A stretch of DNA of 8,805 nucleotides from an uncultured Candidatus Peregrinibacteria bacterium (GCA_913054215.1 CAJXJE010000023.1:1-8805); one strand, 5' to 3'; counted from the first letter of the stretch, positions 1 through 6,730 are shown. The notes: generated by a model from the sequence alone, not told the origin. Program-made: numbers and translations.

Positions 1-10
1 TTTTTCTCCG

Positions 11-772
11 TTGATTTACATTCTCGTCCTTTTCGGCTCTTTCTTTGGAATTTGCGTGATACTTGGAACACGTGTGGCCTTTAAAAATCGTAATGTACGA
101 AAGTTTGTACGTGGGATTTCACAGCGTTCGCAAAAAGCAGAAGAGCGTGGACTTACCATGAAAGAAACAAAGATCGAAAAGCCCAAAAAGAATCCGCGCG
201 TCTCTGCGATAGAGATGCAGAAGGTGCGTACGTTTTTACGCGAGGCGGAGAAAACTACTGCACGAAGAAAACATGATGAGACAGAAAAACTTCTTATTCA
301 AGCACTGACTCTTAGCCCAGACTCCGTCGAGGTGCGTGCAGAACTTGCGAAGTTGTATCTGACGATGGAGCGTGATGCCAAGGCAGAAGCGCTCTATAGA
401 GAGTTACTTGTTGATACCAATGAAGTGAGTTTTCATGCCAACCTTGGTCTTGCTTGTTACAAACAGAGGAAGTACGAGGCTGCATGTGTGTCGTATCAGC
501 AAGCTTTGAACCTTGATCCGAAAAGTCCAGAACGTGCTGCATCTCTTGGCCGTTGTTGTATGGCAGCGAAGCGTTATGAAGAAGCTGTAGACTTACTGGA
601 AAAAGCTGCAGAGAGACTCTCGCGTGATACAGAAATCCTTCACATGATTGGGGAATGCTATGAGCATCTTGGGGATGTAAAGGGTGCAGAAGATGCCTAC
701 GGTAGGATCCATAGACTGCAACCGTACGATGAAGCAATTAAGCAAAAACTCTCTACACTTGCAGGAGTTTAA
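11..772 (+). CDS. Membrane-anchored tetratricopeptide (TPR) repeat protein, possibly 5'-partial
   Basis: The protein has an N-terminal hydrophobic segment (about residues 2-22), then a basic linker (about 23-66), and then helical TPR-type repeats filling residues about 70-240. The clearest units are about 104-137, 138-171, 172-205 and 207-240, each with the A/G-x-x-Y and A-x-x-x-L/Y-P spacing typical of TPRs (for example YEAACVSYQQALNLDP). TPR proteins are scaffolds for protein-protein contacts; with one N-terminal membrane helix the repeats would probably face the cytoplasm. The listed start is TTG at 11, but the frame stays open to the window edge, so the true start may lie upstream. The gene ends tail to tail with the ferredoxin gene, their stop codons sharing the TTAA at 769-772, with no terminator between. 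No specific partner can be named. Confidence 0.85.
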   Translation: MIYILVLFGSFFGICVILGTRVAFKNRNVRKFVRGISQRSQKAEERGLTMKETKIEKPKKNPRVSAIEMQKVRTFLREAEKTTARRKHDETEKLLIQALTLSPDSVEVRAELAKLYLTMERDAKAEALYRELLVDTNEVSFHANLGLACYKQRKYEAACVSYQQALNLDPKSPERAASLGRCCMAAKRYEEAVDLLEKAAERLSRDTEILHMIGECYEHLGDVKGAEDAYGRIHRLQPYDEAIKQKLSTLAGV

Positions 773-1053
773 GATTCCACTACTTCGAGTTCCACATCAC
801 CATTGACGACTGCCTGACATCCAAGTCGTTCGTTTTCTTCGGTTATACCCATATTTTCCTCTTTGTCGTTTCGGTCTCCTAAGTTCTCTCCGCCACTCTT
901 TATCTTACAAAGGCATGTCGTACAAAATCCGTTCCCTCCACAGGCATGCTCTACAGGGATAGCATTATCGAGAGCTATCTGTAATACAGTTTTGCCGGCT
1001 TCTGTCTCTACTTCTGTTGCTTTGCCGTTTATGTAAAAGGTGACTTTTGGCAC
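769..1053 (-). CDS. [2Fe-2S] ferredoxin, adrenodoxin/ISC-like
   Basis: This is a 94-residue protein of normal length for plant- or vertebrate-type ferredoxins. Four cysteines bind the [2Fe-2S] cluster: Cys38, Cys44 and Cys47 in the block CGGNGFCTTC, and Cys79 in RLGCQ. The C-x5-C-x2-C spacing and the LxCQ ending resemble ISC ferredoxin/adrenodoxin proteins. Its role is electron transfer in the cytoplasm. Divergent placement next to sufC suggests a link with Fe-S assembly, either as reductant or as client; this is inferred from position. The start is GTG at 1053, giving MPKVTFYING, the usual first beta strand. No Shine-Dalgarno motif precedes it. An AT-rich block at about 1056-1072 may hold its promoter, but no good -35/-10 pair is visible. 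Confidence 0.94.
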   Translation of the reverse strand: MPKVTFYINGKATEVETEAGKTVLQIALDNAIPVEHACGGNGFCTTCLCKIKSGGENLGDRNDKEENMGITEENERLGCQAVVNGDVELEVVES

Positions 1054-1106
1054 AGTAATAAGTGGAAAAATACGTTACAGTGGCATTCTCCATTCCCCAT
1101 TCTTTC

Positions 1107-1865
1107 TTGTCAATTCTCGATCTCAGAGATCTTCATATATCGGTCGATGGTAAAGAAATCGTCAAAGGAATCGATCTAACGATCGAAGAAGGGCAGATTC
1201 ATGCCATTATGGGGCCTAATGGAAGCGGAAAGTCCACGCTAGTAAATACTCTCATGGGACATCCTGGCTATACAGTAGAGAAAGGATCTGTACAGTTTCT
1301 AGGGAAGGATCTTCTTGCGATGGAGCCACATGAGCGAGCTCAAGCAGGACTGTTTCTTGCGTTCCAGTATCCAAAGGAAATAGCCGGAGTTCCATTGCGT
1401 AGCTTTCTGTTTGCCGCGTACAAGGCACAAATGAAGGCGAGAAACCCAGAGATGAAGGTGGCATCTCCCATCAAATTTAAAACGCTCCTCGAAGAAAAAA
1501 TGAAAGCAATCAAGATGGATCCAGAGTTTGCAGAGCGTTTTGTGAATCAGGGATTTTCTGGAGGAGAAAAGAAAAAGGCAGAGGTGTTGCAGATGCATGT
1601 GTTGCAGCCGACACTTGCACTGTTAGATGAAACTGATTCAGGACTCGATGTGGATGCACTGAAAATTGTTGCAGAAGGCATAAATGCCATGAGGTCAGAA
1701 AAGAAATTTTCCGCACTAGTCGTAACGCACTACGCTCGAATCTTAGACCACATTCATCCAGACCATGTGCACGTTATGGTAGATGGAAAGATTGTGGAGA
1801 GCGGAGGCAAAGAATTTGCTCTGCAGCTCGAAGAAGGGGGATATGAGAAGTATGTGAAAGCGTAG
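1107..1865 (+). CDS. sufC: SufC, ABC-type ATPase of the SUF Fe-S cluster assembly complex
   Basis: SufC is the cytoplasmic ATPase of the SufBC2D scaffold; ATP binding dimerises SufC and opens the SufB-SufD interface for cluster assembly. All ABC motifs are present, numbered here from the upstream GTG at 1062 (subtract 15 for the start used): Walker A GPNGSGKST (51-59), Q-loop Gln102 in FQYP, signature FSGGEKKK (165-172), Walker B and ETDSGLD (about 185-196), and H-loop His223 in VVTHY. The TTG at 1107 was chosen because MSILDLRDLHISV matches the usual SufC N-terminus and gives 252 residues, close to the roughly 250 of the family. GTG at 1062 or 1080 would add unexplained residues. The stretch before the TTG is pyrimidine-rich and has no SD. 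sufB and sufD are not adjacent but lie 2.5 and 5.2 kb downstream. Confidence 0.95.
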   Translation: MSILDLRDLHISVDGKEIVKGIDLTIEEGQIHAIMGPNGSGKSTLVNTLMGHPGYTVEKGSVQFLGKDLLAMEPHERAQAGLFLAFQYPKEIAGVPLRSFLFAAYKAQMKARNPEMKVASPIKFKTLLEEKMKAIKMDPEFAERFVNQGFSGGEKKKAEVLQMHVLQPTLALLDETDSGLDVDALKIVAEGINAMRSEKKFSALVVTHYARILDHIHPDHVHVMVDGKIVESGGKEFALQLEEGGYEKYVKA

Positions 1866-1898
1866 GATTTGCCCTTGCATTAGATAAAACATAGGGGG

Positions 1899-2183
1899 AT
1901 GCTGATTATCAGATTCCTCATTGCTATGAATGATTTTCCAAGAACATACGATGTACTTATCACTCCTTGTGAGAGGCAGAATGTTGCAGAGACTATTGCA
2001 GGAATAACTAGGAGAGTAGGAATGTCATTGAGATATGTAGCAGATAATAACGACGGAACGTATTCTGTTGAATTTACCATTTCCAAACATAGTGATCATC
2101 ATCCAAATACGAGAGCATTGATAGAGGCGAAATTTGCAGACTATTCAATTACTGAACGAGAACCTGTAGCTGCTGAATCGTAA
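1899..2183 (+). CDS. Small protein of unknown function (94 residues)
   Basis: I do not recognise this family. The protein is soluble-looking, with mixed alpha/beta character: a strand-like N-terminus (TYDVLITP), a helix (VAETIAGITRRVG), a second strand pair (LRYVADNNDGTYSVEFTI), and a helix then a strand at the C-terminus (RALIEAKFADYSITERE). The pattern suggests a small compact domain. The gene lies 33 nt after sufC and 49 nt before the SIMPL gene on the same strand, so co-transcription with sufC is possible. The start is uncertain: ATG at 1899 directly abuts a GGGGG run, while ATG at 1926 (MNDFPRTYDV) removes a hydrophobic nine-residue extension. An imperfect -10 (TAAAAC, 1885-1890) lies 8 nt before the first ATG. 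A CTGAT-T-ATCAG palindrome covers 1902-1912. Confidence 0.72.
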   Translation: MLIIRFLIAMNDFPRTYDVLITPCERQNVAETIAGITRRVGMSLRYVADNNDGTYSVEFTISKHSDHHPNTRALIEAKFADYSITEREPVAAES

Positions 2184-2200
2184 TTCAGCTGAAAAGAAGG

Positions 2201-2206
2201 TATAAT
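2201..2206 (+). promoter_or_regulatory. -10 promoter element of the SIMPL gene
   Basis: A perfect TATAAT lies 26 nt before the ATG at 2233. The -35 is weak; TCGTAA at 2178-2183 has a 17-nt spacer and overlaps the end of the preceding gene. The predicted leader is about 19 nt, C/T-rich, with no Shine-Dalgarno motif. Confidence 0.6.
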
Positions 2207-2232
2207 CCCCTCGAACATTTCCCCTCTTTTCT

Positions 2233-2991
2233 ATGGAAGAAAAAGCGATCTACTTAAAACCACCAGTGTGGCTCCCCATTGCTGTCGCACTTATTGCCGG
2301 TGGCCTGTATGTCACTGGTAAATACGTGGAGACACGGCATATGGATCAATTTGCAATCTCCGTTGCGGGAAGTGGAAAGGTGAGTGCAGTTCCTGATATT
2401 GCAACACTCAACTTCGGTGTTCAAACCGGTCGTCAAAAAACTGCAGCAGAGGCAATGAAGATGCTGACAGAAAAGATGACGGCAATACTAGATGCTTTAG
2501 AGGAGACTGGCGTAGAAGAGAAAGATATTCGTACACAGTACCTCAATTTAAACCCTGCGTACGACTGGAGGGATGGCAAGAGAGTTGATAAGGGATTTGA
2601 AGCGACTCAGTCTCTTATAGTTAAAGTGCGGGATCTTGATAAAATTTCTGATGTTCTTGATGCTGCCGTACGAGCAGGAGCAAACCAGGCAGGATCTGTT
2701 GGGTTTACTATTGATGATCCAGATGTACTGAGAGAGCAGGCACGGGCAGAGGCTATCGTGGATGCCAAGATGAAGGCTATGAAGCTTGCGAAAGACCTAG
2801 GAGTTAGCCTTGGTTCTATGCAGGGTTTTTGGGAGAACCAGGGGGGATACGGTGGAGGCCCGATAATGATGCGTGCTGAAGCTATGGACACCAAAGCTGG
2901 AGGCTTTGGTGGCCCTATGGCTCCTCCTATTCCTGCAGGAGAGCAGGAAGTGGTTGTGAACGTGAACATCACGTATAGGATCCGGAAATAA
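2233..2991 (+). CDS. SIMPL (DUF541/YggE-type) domain protein, membrane-anchored
   Basis: The protein has a short N-terminal tail, one membrane helix or uncleaved signal anchor (about residues 12-29), and then the SIMPL/DUF541 domain (about 41-252). Family hallmarks are ISVAGSGKVSAVPDIATLNFGV at the start of the domain (conserved G-x-G and P-D-x-A), the following amphipathic helix ending DIRTQYLNLNP, the later ARAEAIVDAKMKAMKLAKDLG helix, and the C-terminal strand ending NVNITYRI. A Gly/Pro/Met-rich insertion (about 204-235) is probably a flexible loop. Family members are periplasmic or cell-surface proteins linked to oxidative stress in E. coli (YggE), but the biochemical role is unsettled. 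The start ATG follows a TATAAT with a short leader. The stop lies 4 nt from the stop of the opposing gene. Confidence 0.9.
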   Translation: MEEKAIYLKPPVWLPIAVALIAGGLYVTGKYVETRHMDQFAISVAGSGKVSAVPDIATLNFGVQTGRQKTAAEAMKMLTEKMTAILDALEETGVEEKDIRTQYLNLNPAYDWRDGKRVDKGFEATQSLIVKVRDLDKISDVLDAAVRAGANQAGSVGFTIDDPDVLREQARAEAIVDAKMKAMKLAKDLGVSLGSMQGFWENQGGYGGGPIMMRAEAMDTKAGGFGGPMAPPIPAGEQEVVVNVNITYRIRK

Positions 2992-2995
2992 CTTT

Positions 2996-3652
2996 TTACG
3001 TTGTAGCCGCAGATATGGAATTGCTGAGCTGTGTACGTAGTCCATCTATTTCCTTTTGAATTCCTGGCAAGATGTCTTCTCCCTTCCGAAGAAGTTCATA
3101 TAATTTTATTGTCAGAGCTCTGCATGTTTCGATTATTGGATGCCTACTTACTCTCTCGGGAGTAGTTTTTATGGGTACGCGCTTTTCCATGATAACCATC
3201 ATCTGCGCATATCCATCCTCTGCAAGATCTGTAAAGAATTTGCTGGTTTCTTGCAACTGTGATTGCAGAGTAACAAGCCGGATTTCCATTGTTTCCATAA
3301 TGGGTGTTGCGTGCTCATTCCAATGGGCTTCTCTCGCATTTTTTCCTGCTTTTGCTTTTGCTCTTGAGCGCGGTGTTACTTTTTTCTTCATTTTTTTCAG
3401 TGTTTTTCTTCGCATTCTTGCAACAGCAACGTCGATTTTTGTAAGTTGGTCTATAGAATTTTGAAAATTGAGCAGACTTGCTTCCAAAGCCATCGTATGA
3501 ATATCACGGTTTCCTGTACTACTTAATTTTGTAATAAGCATTTCTTGTGCTCTTCGGCTCATATTTGGGTGATAGACGAGCACCCATGCTCGAGTCTCTT
3601 TCTTGGTCATGTTCTCTGGTGGCTCATTTAGAGAATCGAAGTTAAAGTTCAT
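2996..3652 (-). CDS. Unknown protein with a basic segment and predicted coiled coils
   Basis: This is a 218-residue protein I cannot assign to a family. It is strongly helical and charged. Residues 79-105 are extremely basic (RMRRKTLKKMKKK, then PRSRAKAKAGK), suggesting nucleic-acid or membrane-surface binding. Residues about 115-145 and 172-215 have heptad-like leucine/isoleucine spacing consistent with coiled coils. There is no signal peptide or membrane segment and only one Cys, in the C-terminal part. It converges on the SIMPL gene with 4 nt between stops. The start ATG at 3652 is preceded by an 8-bp GC-rich hairpin (3662-3681) rather than an SD. The hydrophobic frame on the other strand (3072-3464) is taken to be its antisense shadow. 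Confidence 0.78.
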   Translation of the reverse strand: MNFNFDSLNEPPENMTKKETRAWVLVYHPNMSRRAQEMLITKLSSTGNRDIHTMALEASLLNFQNSIDQLTKIDVAVARMRRKTLKKMKKKVTPRSRAKAKAGKNAREAHWNEHATPIMETMEIRLVTLQSQLQETSKFFTDLAEDGYAQMMVIMEKRVPIKTTPERVSRHPIIETCRALTIKLYELLRKGEDILPGIQKEIDGLRTQLSNSISAATT

Positions 3653-3661
3653 AAGATTGAA

Positions 3662-3681
3662 AGGCGGGCTGATGCCCGCCT
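3662..3681 (-). promoter_or_regulatory. GC-rich stem-loop just before a start codon
   Basis: An 8-bp perfect stem, AGGCGGGC/GCCCGCCT, with a 4-nt loop ends 9 nt before the ATG at 3652. On the minus strand it is followed by TTTCAATCTT, too poor in T for a clear terminator. It could be a 5'-leader structure controlling translation or a weak second terminator for the small upstream gene. Confidence 0.6.
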
Positions 3682-3721
3682 AGTGTACGCTATATTTCAC
3701 ATCTCTTTTTATTACTAACGC

Positions 3722-3757
3722 TAATCAAAAAAGACCTCGAGAGGTCTTTTTTGATTA
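3722..3757 (-). terminator. Bidirectional intrinsic terminator
   Basis: A perfect 16-bp inverted repeat has arms 3722-3737 and 3742-3757 and a CGAG loop. The GACCT/AGGTC core is flanked by A6 on one side and T6 on the other, so either strand gives a hairpin followed by U6. It lies 15 nt after the stop of the 46-residue minus-strand gene, which it most likely terminates. It is the only strong intrinsic terminator found in the window. Confidence 0.9.
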
Positions 3758-3772
3758 ATGTGAGTAGAACTA

Positions 3773-3913
3773 CTAAGCTTTGTCGCTTCCTTCTGTAGGA
3801 GTATCAGAAGGAGTATCAGAAGGAGTATCAGAAGGAGTATTTTCTGATGATTTCTCTTCTCCTTCGTCACAGCTGCTGCAGCCCTCATTGAATAGTACGT
3901 TGTACATAGACAT
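3773..3913 (-). CDS. Small acidic CxxC protein with TPSD repeats (46 residues)
   Basis: Reading the minus strand gives a short open frame: MSMYNVLFNEGCSSC, then the acidic DEGEEKSSEN, three TPSD repeats, and a final TPTEGSDKA. The features are one CxxC pair (Cys12, Cys15), a very acidic Ser/Thr/Pro-rich tail, and no membrane segment. The CxxC suggests metal binding or redox activity; the tail is probably disordered. I do not recognise the family. Support for a real gene comes from the in-frame repeat (12 nt, so the frame is kept), two adjacent in-frame ATGs (3913 and 3907), and a strong terminator 15 nt after the stop. It lies in the gap between sufC and sufB, so a link to Fe-S work is possible but unproven. 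Confidence 0.7.
   Translation of the reverse strand: MSMYNVLFNEGCSSCDEGEEKSSENTPSDTPSDTPSDTPTEGSDKA
3797..3840. repeat. 12-bp tandem repeat coding for TPSD
   Basis: There are three exact copies of GTATCAGAAGGA (3801-3812, 3813-3824, 3825-3836), with partial copies on both sides (AGGA before, GTAT after). On the minus strand it reads ACTCCTTCTGAT, coding Thr-Pro-Ser-Asp. It lies wholly inside the small CxxC gene, and copy number may vary by slippage without a frameshift. Confidence 0.93.
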
Positions 3914-3982
3914 AAGATAAAGGTGGGAAAAAATACATCTCTATTTTTAGAGGGTGTAGCCTAGAAAAGCAAGAAAGAATAG

Positions 3983-3988
3983 TATACT
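3983..3988 (+). promoter_or_regulatory. -10 promoter element of the 113-residue gene
   Basis: TATACT (5/6 to consensus) lies 7 nt before an ATG at 3996 and 11 nt before the ATG at 4000. No good -35 is visible. The box is itself part of the palindrome AGTATACT (3981-3988), so it could also serve the divergent small gene. Confidence 0.5.
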
Positions 3989-3999
3989 TTGGCTTATGA

Positions 4000-4341
4000 A
4001 TGCGCTTTCATACATATGATATGTTATTTGAATGTATAGTATTAAAGGAAAAAGGAGGAGATTTACGTCGTGTTGGTGGAGTGATTGATCTGGATGTGGA
4101 GTCTATTGAGCAGCGAGTTGTCCTTGTTTCTACAGATCTCTGTGGAATATTTGTCGTGGAAGAGAGATATCCATTGTCGGTACGAGTTTCACAAATTATT
4201 CATGATACGGAAGAGCGTCTGAGTGGTGTAGATGTGTCATTACGACAGTTTGCTGCTTTAGTGTATTTGGAGGGGCGTAGAGATGTACGCGAAGAGCTTT
4301 TGGAACTATTTAGAAAGAAAATGACCCCTGGTATGAATTAG
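4000..4341 (+). CDS. Unknown protein upstream of sufB (113 residues)
   Basis: I do not recognise this protein. The first half alternates short strands (ECIVLKE, RRVGGVIDLD, QRVVLVSTD, GIFVVEE), and the second half is helical and charged (residues about 60-108: VSQIIHDTEERL, then FAALVYLEG, then VREELLELFRKKM). This beta-then-alpha layout suggests a compact soluble domain. The possible starts are ATG at 4000 or ATG at 4021 (MLFECIVLKEK). A seven-codon frame, MNALSYI, begins at 3996 and stops one base before the ATG at 4021. The stop lies 21 nt before the sufB ATG, and the sufB -10 box falls in that gap, so the two may be partly co-transcribed. Confidence 0.72.
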   Translation: MRFHTYDMLFECIVLKEKGGDLRRVGGVIDLDVESIEQRVVLVSTDLCGIFVVEERYPLSVRVSQIIHDTEERLSGVDVSLRQFAALVYLEGRRDVREELLELFRKKMTPGMN

Positions 4342-4347
4342 AAGCGG

Positions 4348-4353
4348 TATAAT
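4348..4353 (+). promoter_or_regulatory. sufB -10 element, leaderless architecture
   Basis: A perfect TATAAT is followed by 9 nt and then the sufB ATG at 4363. A transcript starting the usual 6-8 nt after the box would begin at or next to the ATG. The expected -35 position lies inside the end of the preceding gene and is poor. There is no Shine-Dalgarno motif. Confidence 0.7.
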
Positions 4354-4362
4354 ATCTGTAGA

Positions 4363-5766
4363 ATGGCTGATTCTCCTATCTTTGCCGGCCTAAATCGCGA
4401 TGTCTTTGATACGGCAAATCCTGCCCCATATGCGGAGGGAGCTGCTCGAGGTGTGTCTGAGAAGCTCGTGCGGCAGATTAGTGCAGATAAGAATGAACCG
4501 AAGTGGCTTCTGGAACATCGCTTAGAATCCCTCAAAATATTTGAGGAAAAGCCTATGCCGACGTGGGGAGCAGATCTCTCTTCTCTGGATCTTGATGACA
4601 TTATCTACTATGCCAGTGCCGGTGCGAAGGAGACGGATAACTGGGATGAGGTGCCAGAAGATATTCGTCGCGTGTATGACAAGCTTGGTATTCCAGAGGC
4701 AGAACGCAAAATGCTCGCGGGAGTTGGGGCGCAGTATGAGAGTGATATGGTGTACCACTCCCTCAAGGCGAAGTGGGAAGACTTGGGCGTCATCTTTTTA
4801 GATATGGACAAAGCTGTGCACGAGCATCCAAAGATGGTACAGGAGTATTTTATGAAGTGTATCCCCAATACAGACCACAAGTTTGCGGCTTTGCATGGGG
4901 CTGTATGGAGTGGTGGAACATTTTTGTATATACCAGAGGGTGTCACGGTAGAGGAGCCTCTACAGGCGTACTTTCGTATGAACGCCAAGAACATGGGGCA
5001 GTTTGAACACACACTTATTATTGTAGAACCGGGTGCCGATGTGCATTACATCGAAGGGTGCAGTGCGCCGAAATATGGTTCGCAAGCGTTGCATGCAGGG
5101 TGCGTAGAAATATATGTCAAAGAAGGGGCAACGGCACGGTACTCATCTGTAGAAAACTGGAGTCGCGATACCTATAACCTTAATACCAAGCGAGCGATCG
5201 TCCAGAAAGATGCAACGATGAAATGGATAGGGGGGAATATGGGGTCGGGAGTAACGATGCTCTACCCCTGTAGCATGTTGGTTGGCGAGGGTGCACGGTG
5301 TGACCACATGGCGCTTGCATTTGCGAATAAAGGCCAGTGGCAAGACACGGGCGCAAAGGTAATGCACCTTGCTCCGCATACTTCTTCTAATGTTGTGTCG
5401 AAAAGTATCAGTAAAGAAGGGGGAGTGTCGGTGTATCGTGGGCTCTTAAAAATAGCTCCGCATGCTCATGACTGCATTGCGAGCGTGGAGTGTGATGCGT
5501 TGCTCCTTGATGAGACATCACGAACAGACACGATCCCAGATATCCAGATTCGCAATAACGATGTGACTGTTGCACATGAAGCCACTGTTGGAAAATTGAG
5601 TGAAGAAGATATTTTCTACCTTACTTCTCGTGGCCTTTCTACCGAAGAAGCGAAGGCAATGATCGTCAACGGGTTCATCGAACCGATCGTCAGACTGCTT
5701 CCTTTGGAATATGCAGTCGAGATGAATAGACTTATCGAACTCGAGATGGAGGGGAGTGTTGGGTAG
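4363..5766 (+). CDS. sufB: SufB, scaffold subunit of the SUF Fe-S cluster assembly complex
   Basis: The 467-residue length matches the shorter SufB proteins of Gram-positive type (E. coli SufB is 495). SufB builds the nascent cluster with SufD and SufC in the cytoplasm. Key residues, placed by my own comparison with E. coli SufB, are Cys377 in ECDALLL (equivalent to Cys405, which acts at the SufB-SufD interface), Glu406 in AHEAT (Glu434), and Cys233 in EGCSAP (Cys254, linked to sulfur uptake). The C-terminal core is complete, including EEDIFYLTSRGLSTEEAKAM and the GSVG end. No N-terminal CxxCxxxC motif is seen. The gene has its own promoter, starts at ATG without an SD, and ends 1 nt from the stop of the opposing gene. 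The assignment is very secure. Confidence 0.98.
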   Translation: MADSPIFAGLNRDVFDTANPAPYAEGAARGVSEKLVRQISADKNEPKWLLEHRLESLKIFEEKPMPTWGADLSSLDLDDIIYYASAGAKETDNWDEVPEDIRRVYDKLGIPEAERKMLAGVGAQYESDMVYHSLKAKWEDLGVIFLDMDKAVHEHPKMVQEYFMKCIPNTDHKFAALHGAVWSGGTFLYIPEGVTVEEPLQAYFRMNAKNMGQFEHTLIIVEPGADVHYIEGCSAPKYGSQALHAGCVEIYVKEGATARYSSVENWSRDTYNLNTKRAIVQKDATMKWIGGNMGSGVTMLYPCSMLVGEGARCDHMALAFANKGQWQDTGAKVMHLAPHTSSNVVSKSISKEGGVSVYRGLLKIAPHAHDCIASVECDALLLDETSRTDTIPDIQIRNNDVTVAHEATVGKLSEEDIFYLTSRGLSTEEAKAMIVNGFIEPIVRLLPLEYAVEMNRLIELEMEGSVG

Positions 5767-5767
5767 T

Positions 5768-6109
5768 TTAATTTCGTACTTCATTGAATACTGCATACCA
5801 CACTGTAGTGCTTACCTTTCTTAGTTTACCCAAATATCCTGGTGCATGTGGGTCAATAGCATCGAATTCATTCTGGTATCGATTCGCAAGTCCAATCTCT
5901 TTACGTGTAATAAGTTCATAAATTCCTGCTATCACGTTTTGTTTGTATTCATCCGTGGAAGCCAAAGGACTTCCCGTTTCATGATTGCGTACTTCTTGTG
6001 GTTGAGTTTGCGCAGGGAGGTCGTCGTTTAAGTTGCCACATGATTGCATTCTAAAGAAAGGTGGATTTCCATCACTGTCTGGCCGATGCATTTCTCCAAA
6101 AGTAACCAT
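5768..6109 (-). CDS. Unknown protein between sufB and sufD (113 residues)
   Basis: I do not recognise this protein. Residues 1-50 are polar, rich in Pro/Asn/Gln and probably disordered (MVTFGEMHRPDSDGNPPFF at the start). Residues about 52-113 look folded and mostly helical (EYKQNVIAGIYELITRKEIG, then NRYQNEFDAI, then GKLRKVSTTVWYAVFNEVRN). There is one Cys and no membrane segment. The start ATG at 6109 is supported by a promoter directly in front: TTGAAT, 16 nt, TAAACT, 9 nt, ATG. The stop lies 1 nt from the sufB stop, tail to tail. It is the last of three minus-strand unknowns inserted between sufB and sufD, but it has its own promoter. The opposite-strand frame at 5846-6031 was considered a shadow. 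Confidence 0.72.
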   Translation of the reverse strand: MVTFGEMHRPDSDGNPPFFRMQSCGNLNDDLPAQTQPQEVRNHETGSPLASTDEYKQNVIAGIYELITRKEIGLANRYQNEFDAIDPHAPGYLGKLRKVSTTVWYAVFNEVRN

Positions 6110-6118
6110 AACTACAAT

Positions 6119-6146
6119 AGTTTACATATTTTTTTGGCTAATTCAA
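6119..6146 (-). promoter_or_regulatory. Promoter of the 113-residue minus-strand gene, leaderless
   Basis: On the minus strand, -35 TTGAAT (6146-6141), a 16-nt spacer and -10 TAAACT (6124-6119) precede the ATG by 9 nt. Both boxes match 4 of 6 consensus positions. There is no room for a ribosome binding site. Confidence 0.55.
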
Positions 6147-6160
6147 GCCGTAATATTGTG

Positions 6161-6172
6161 TGAAAGCTTTCA
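6161..6172. repeat. 12-bp perfect palindrome TGAAAGCTTTCA
   Basis: It lies in the 83-nt gap between two minus-strand genes, 14 nt upstream of the -35 box of the 113-residue gene. Its position would suit a regulator binding site, but it may be chance. Confidence 0.4.
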
Positions 6173-6192
6173 AATAGGCTATTTTAGATCGA

Positions 6193-6699
6193 TCACGTCG
6201 AAAGCTTATCGAATATCTCTGGCATATCTCTGCGAAATCCTCCCATACGTCCATGAAACCACAGAGCCAAATTTCTACAATAAACAGGTACGTTTGTACT
6301 GTCTTTCAGTGGTGTGATGTTTAGTTCAAACGTATGCCACGCATGTTCAAATTCTGTGAGATCGTCGAATACTTTATGGTATGCAAATGCATAATCTCTT
6401 TGGATTGCATCTGTTCCTCTACCTGCCTCTATTCTTTTCAGTAATTGCAGAAGAAACCAGCGTTGCTTGCACATAAATGTATGCAGTCTTGGATGAATTT
6501 GTTCTTCGGAAAACCCCTGTTCCAAGAGTGGATTGACCAAATTTTGAAATGCTTCTCGTGGAGATGGAAACTTATCAACCGGATCATCTGGACTGGGAAC
6601 TCGACAGTACGGTGGCTCTTGCAAGTGTGTATGATGCAAGGGTTCTGCCGTAAATTTCAGAAGCAGTTGTTGCTCGGTACTTTGTATACCCATAAGCAA
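6193..6699 (-). CDS. Unknown helical protein (168 residues)
   Basis: I do not recognise this protein. It is rich in aromatic residues and histidine and looks helical, with a Pro-rich N-terminal part (EPPYCRVPSPDDPVDKFPSP) and a core containing EAFQNLVNPLLEQGFSEEQI, then CKQRWFLLQLLKRIEAG, and near the end LALWFHGRMGGFRRD. There is no signal peptide. The open frame extends up to 6777, but that part overlaps the end of the preceding gene. TTG at 6699 is preferred because AGGAG lies 7 nt before it, the only good SD in the window; ATG at 6693 is the alternative. The gap to the upstream gene stop is 31 nt, so the two probably share a transcript, which fits use of an SD by an internal gene. It ends in TGA. 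Confidence 0.7.
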   Translation of the reverse strand: MLMGIQSTEQQLLLKFTAEPLHHTHLQEPPYCRVPSPDDPVDKFPSPREAFQNLVNPLLEQGFSEEQIHPRLHTFMCKQRWFLLQLLKRIEAGRGTDAIQRDYAFAYHKVFDDLTEFEHAWHTFELNITPLKDSTNVPVYCRNLALWFHGRMGGFRRDMPEIFDKLST

Positions 6700-6730
6700 T
6701 ACCGTACTCCTTTTGTGGCAAATGCTGTAA

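Noticed and set aside
3072..3464. Plus-strand 130-codon hydrophobic frame that looks like a membrane protein
   Set aside because: It is antisense to the charged 218-residue gene; lysine/glutamate-rich coding on one strand gives Phe/Leu/Ser-rich shadows on the other.
3797..3840. Short regular repeats as a CRISPR-like array
   Set aside because: The units are 12 bp, contiguous without spacers, and code for TPSD in frame.
6125..6150. GGCT/AGCC hairpin next to a 7-base A/T run as a terminator
   Set aside because: The stem is only 4 bp, and the T-run comes before rather than after the stem on the plus strand (A-run after it on the minus strand).
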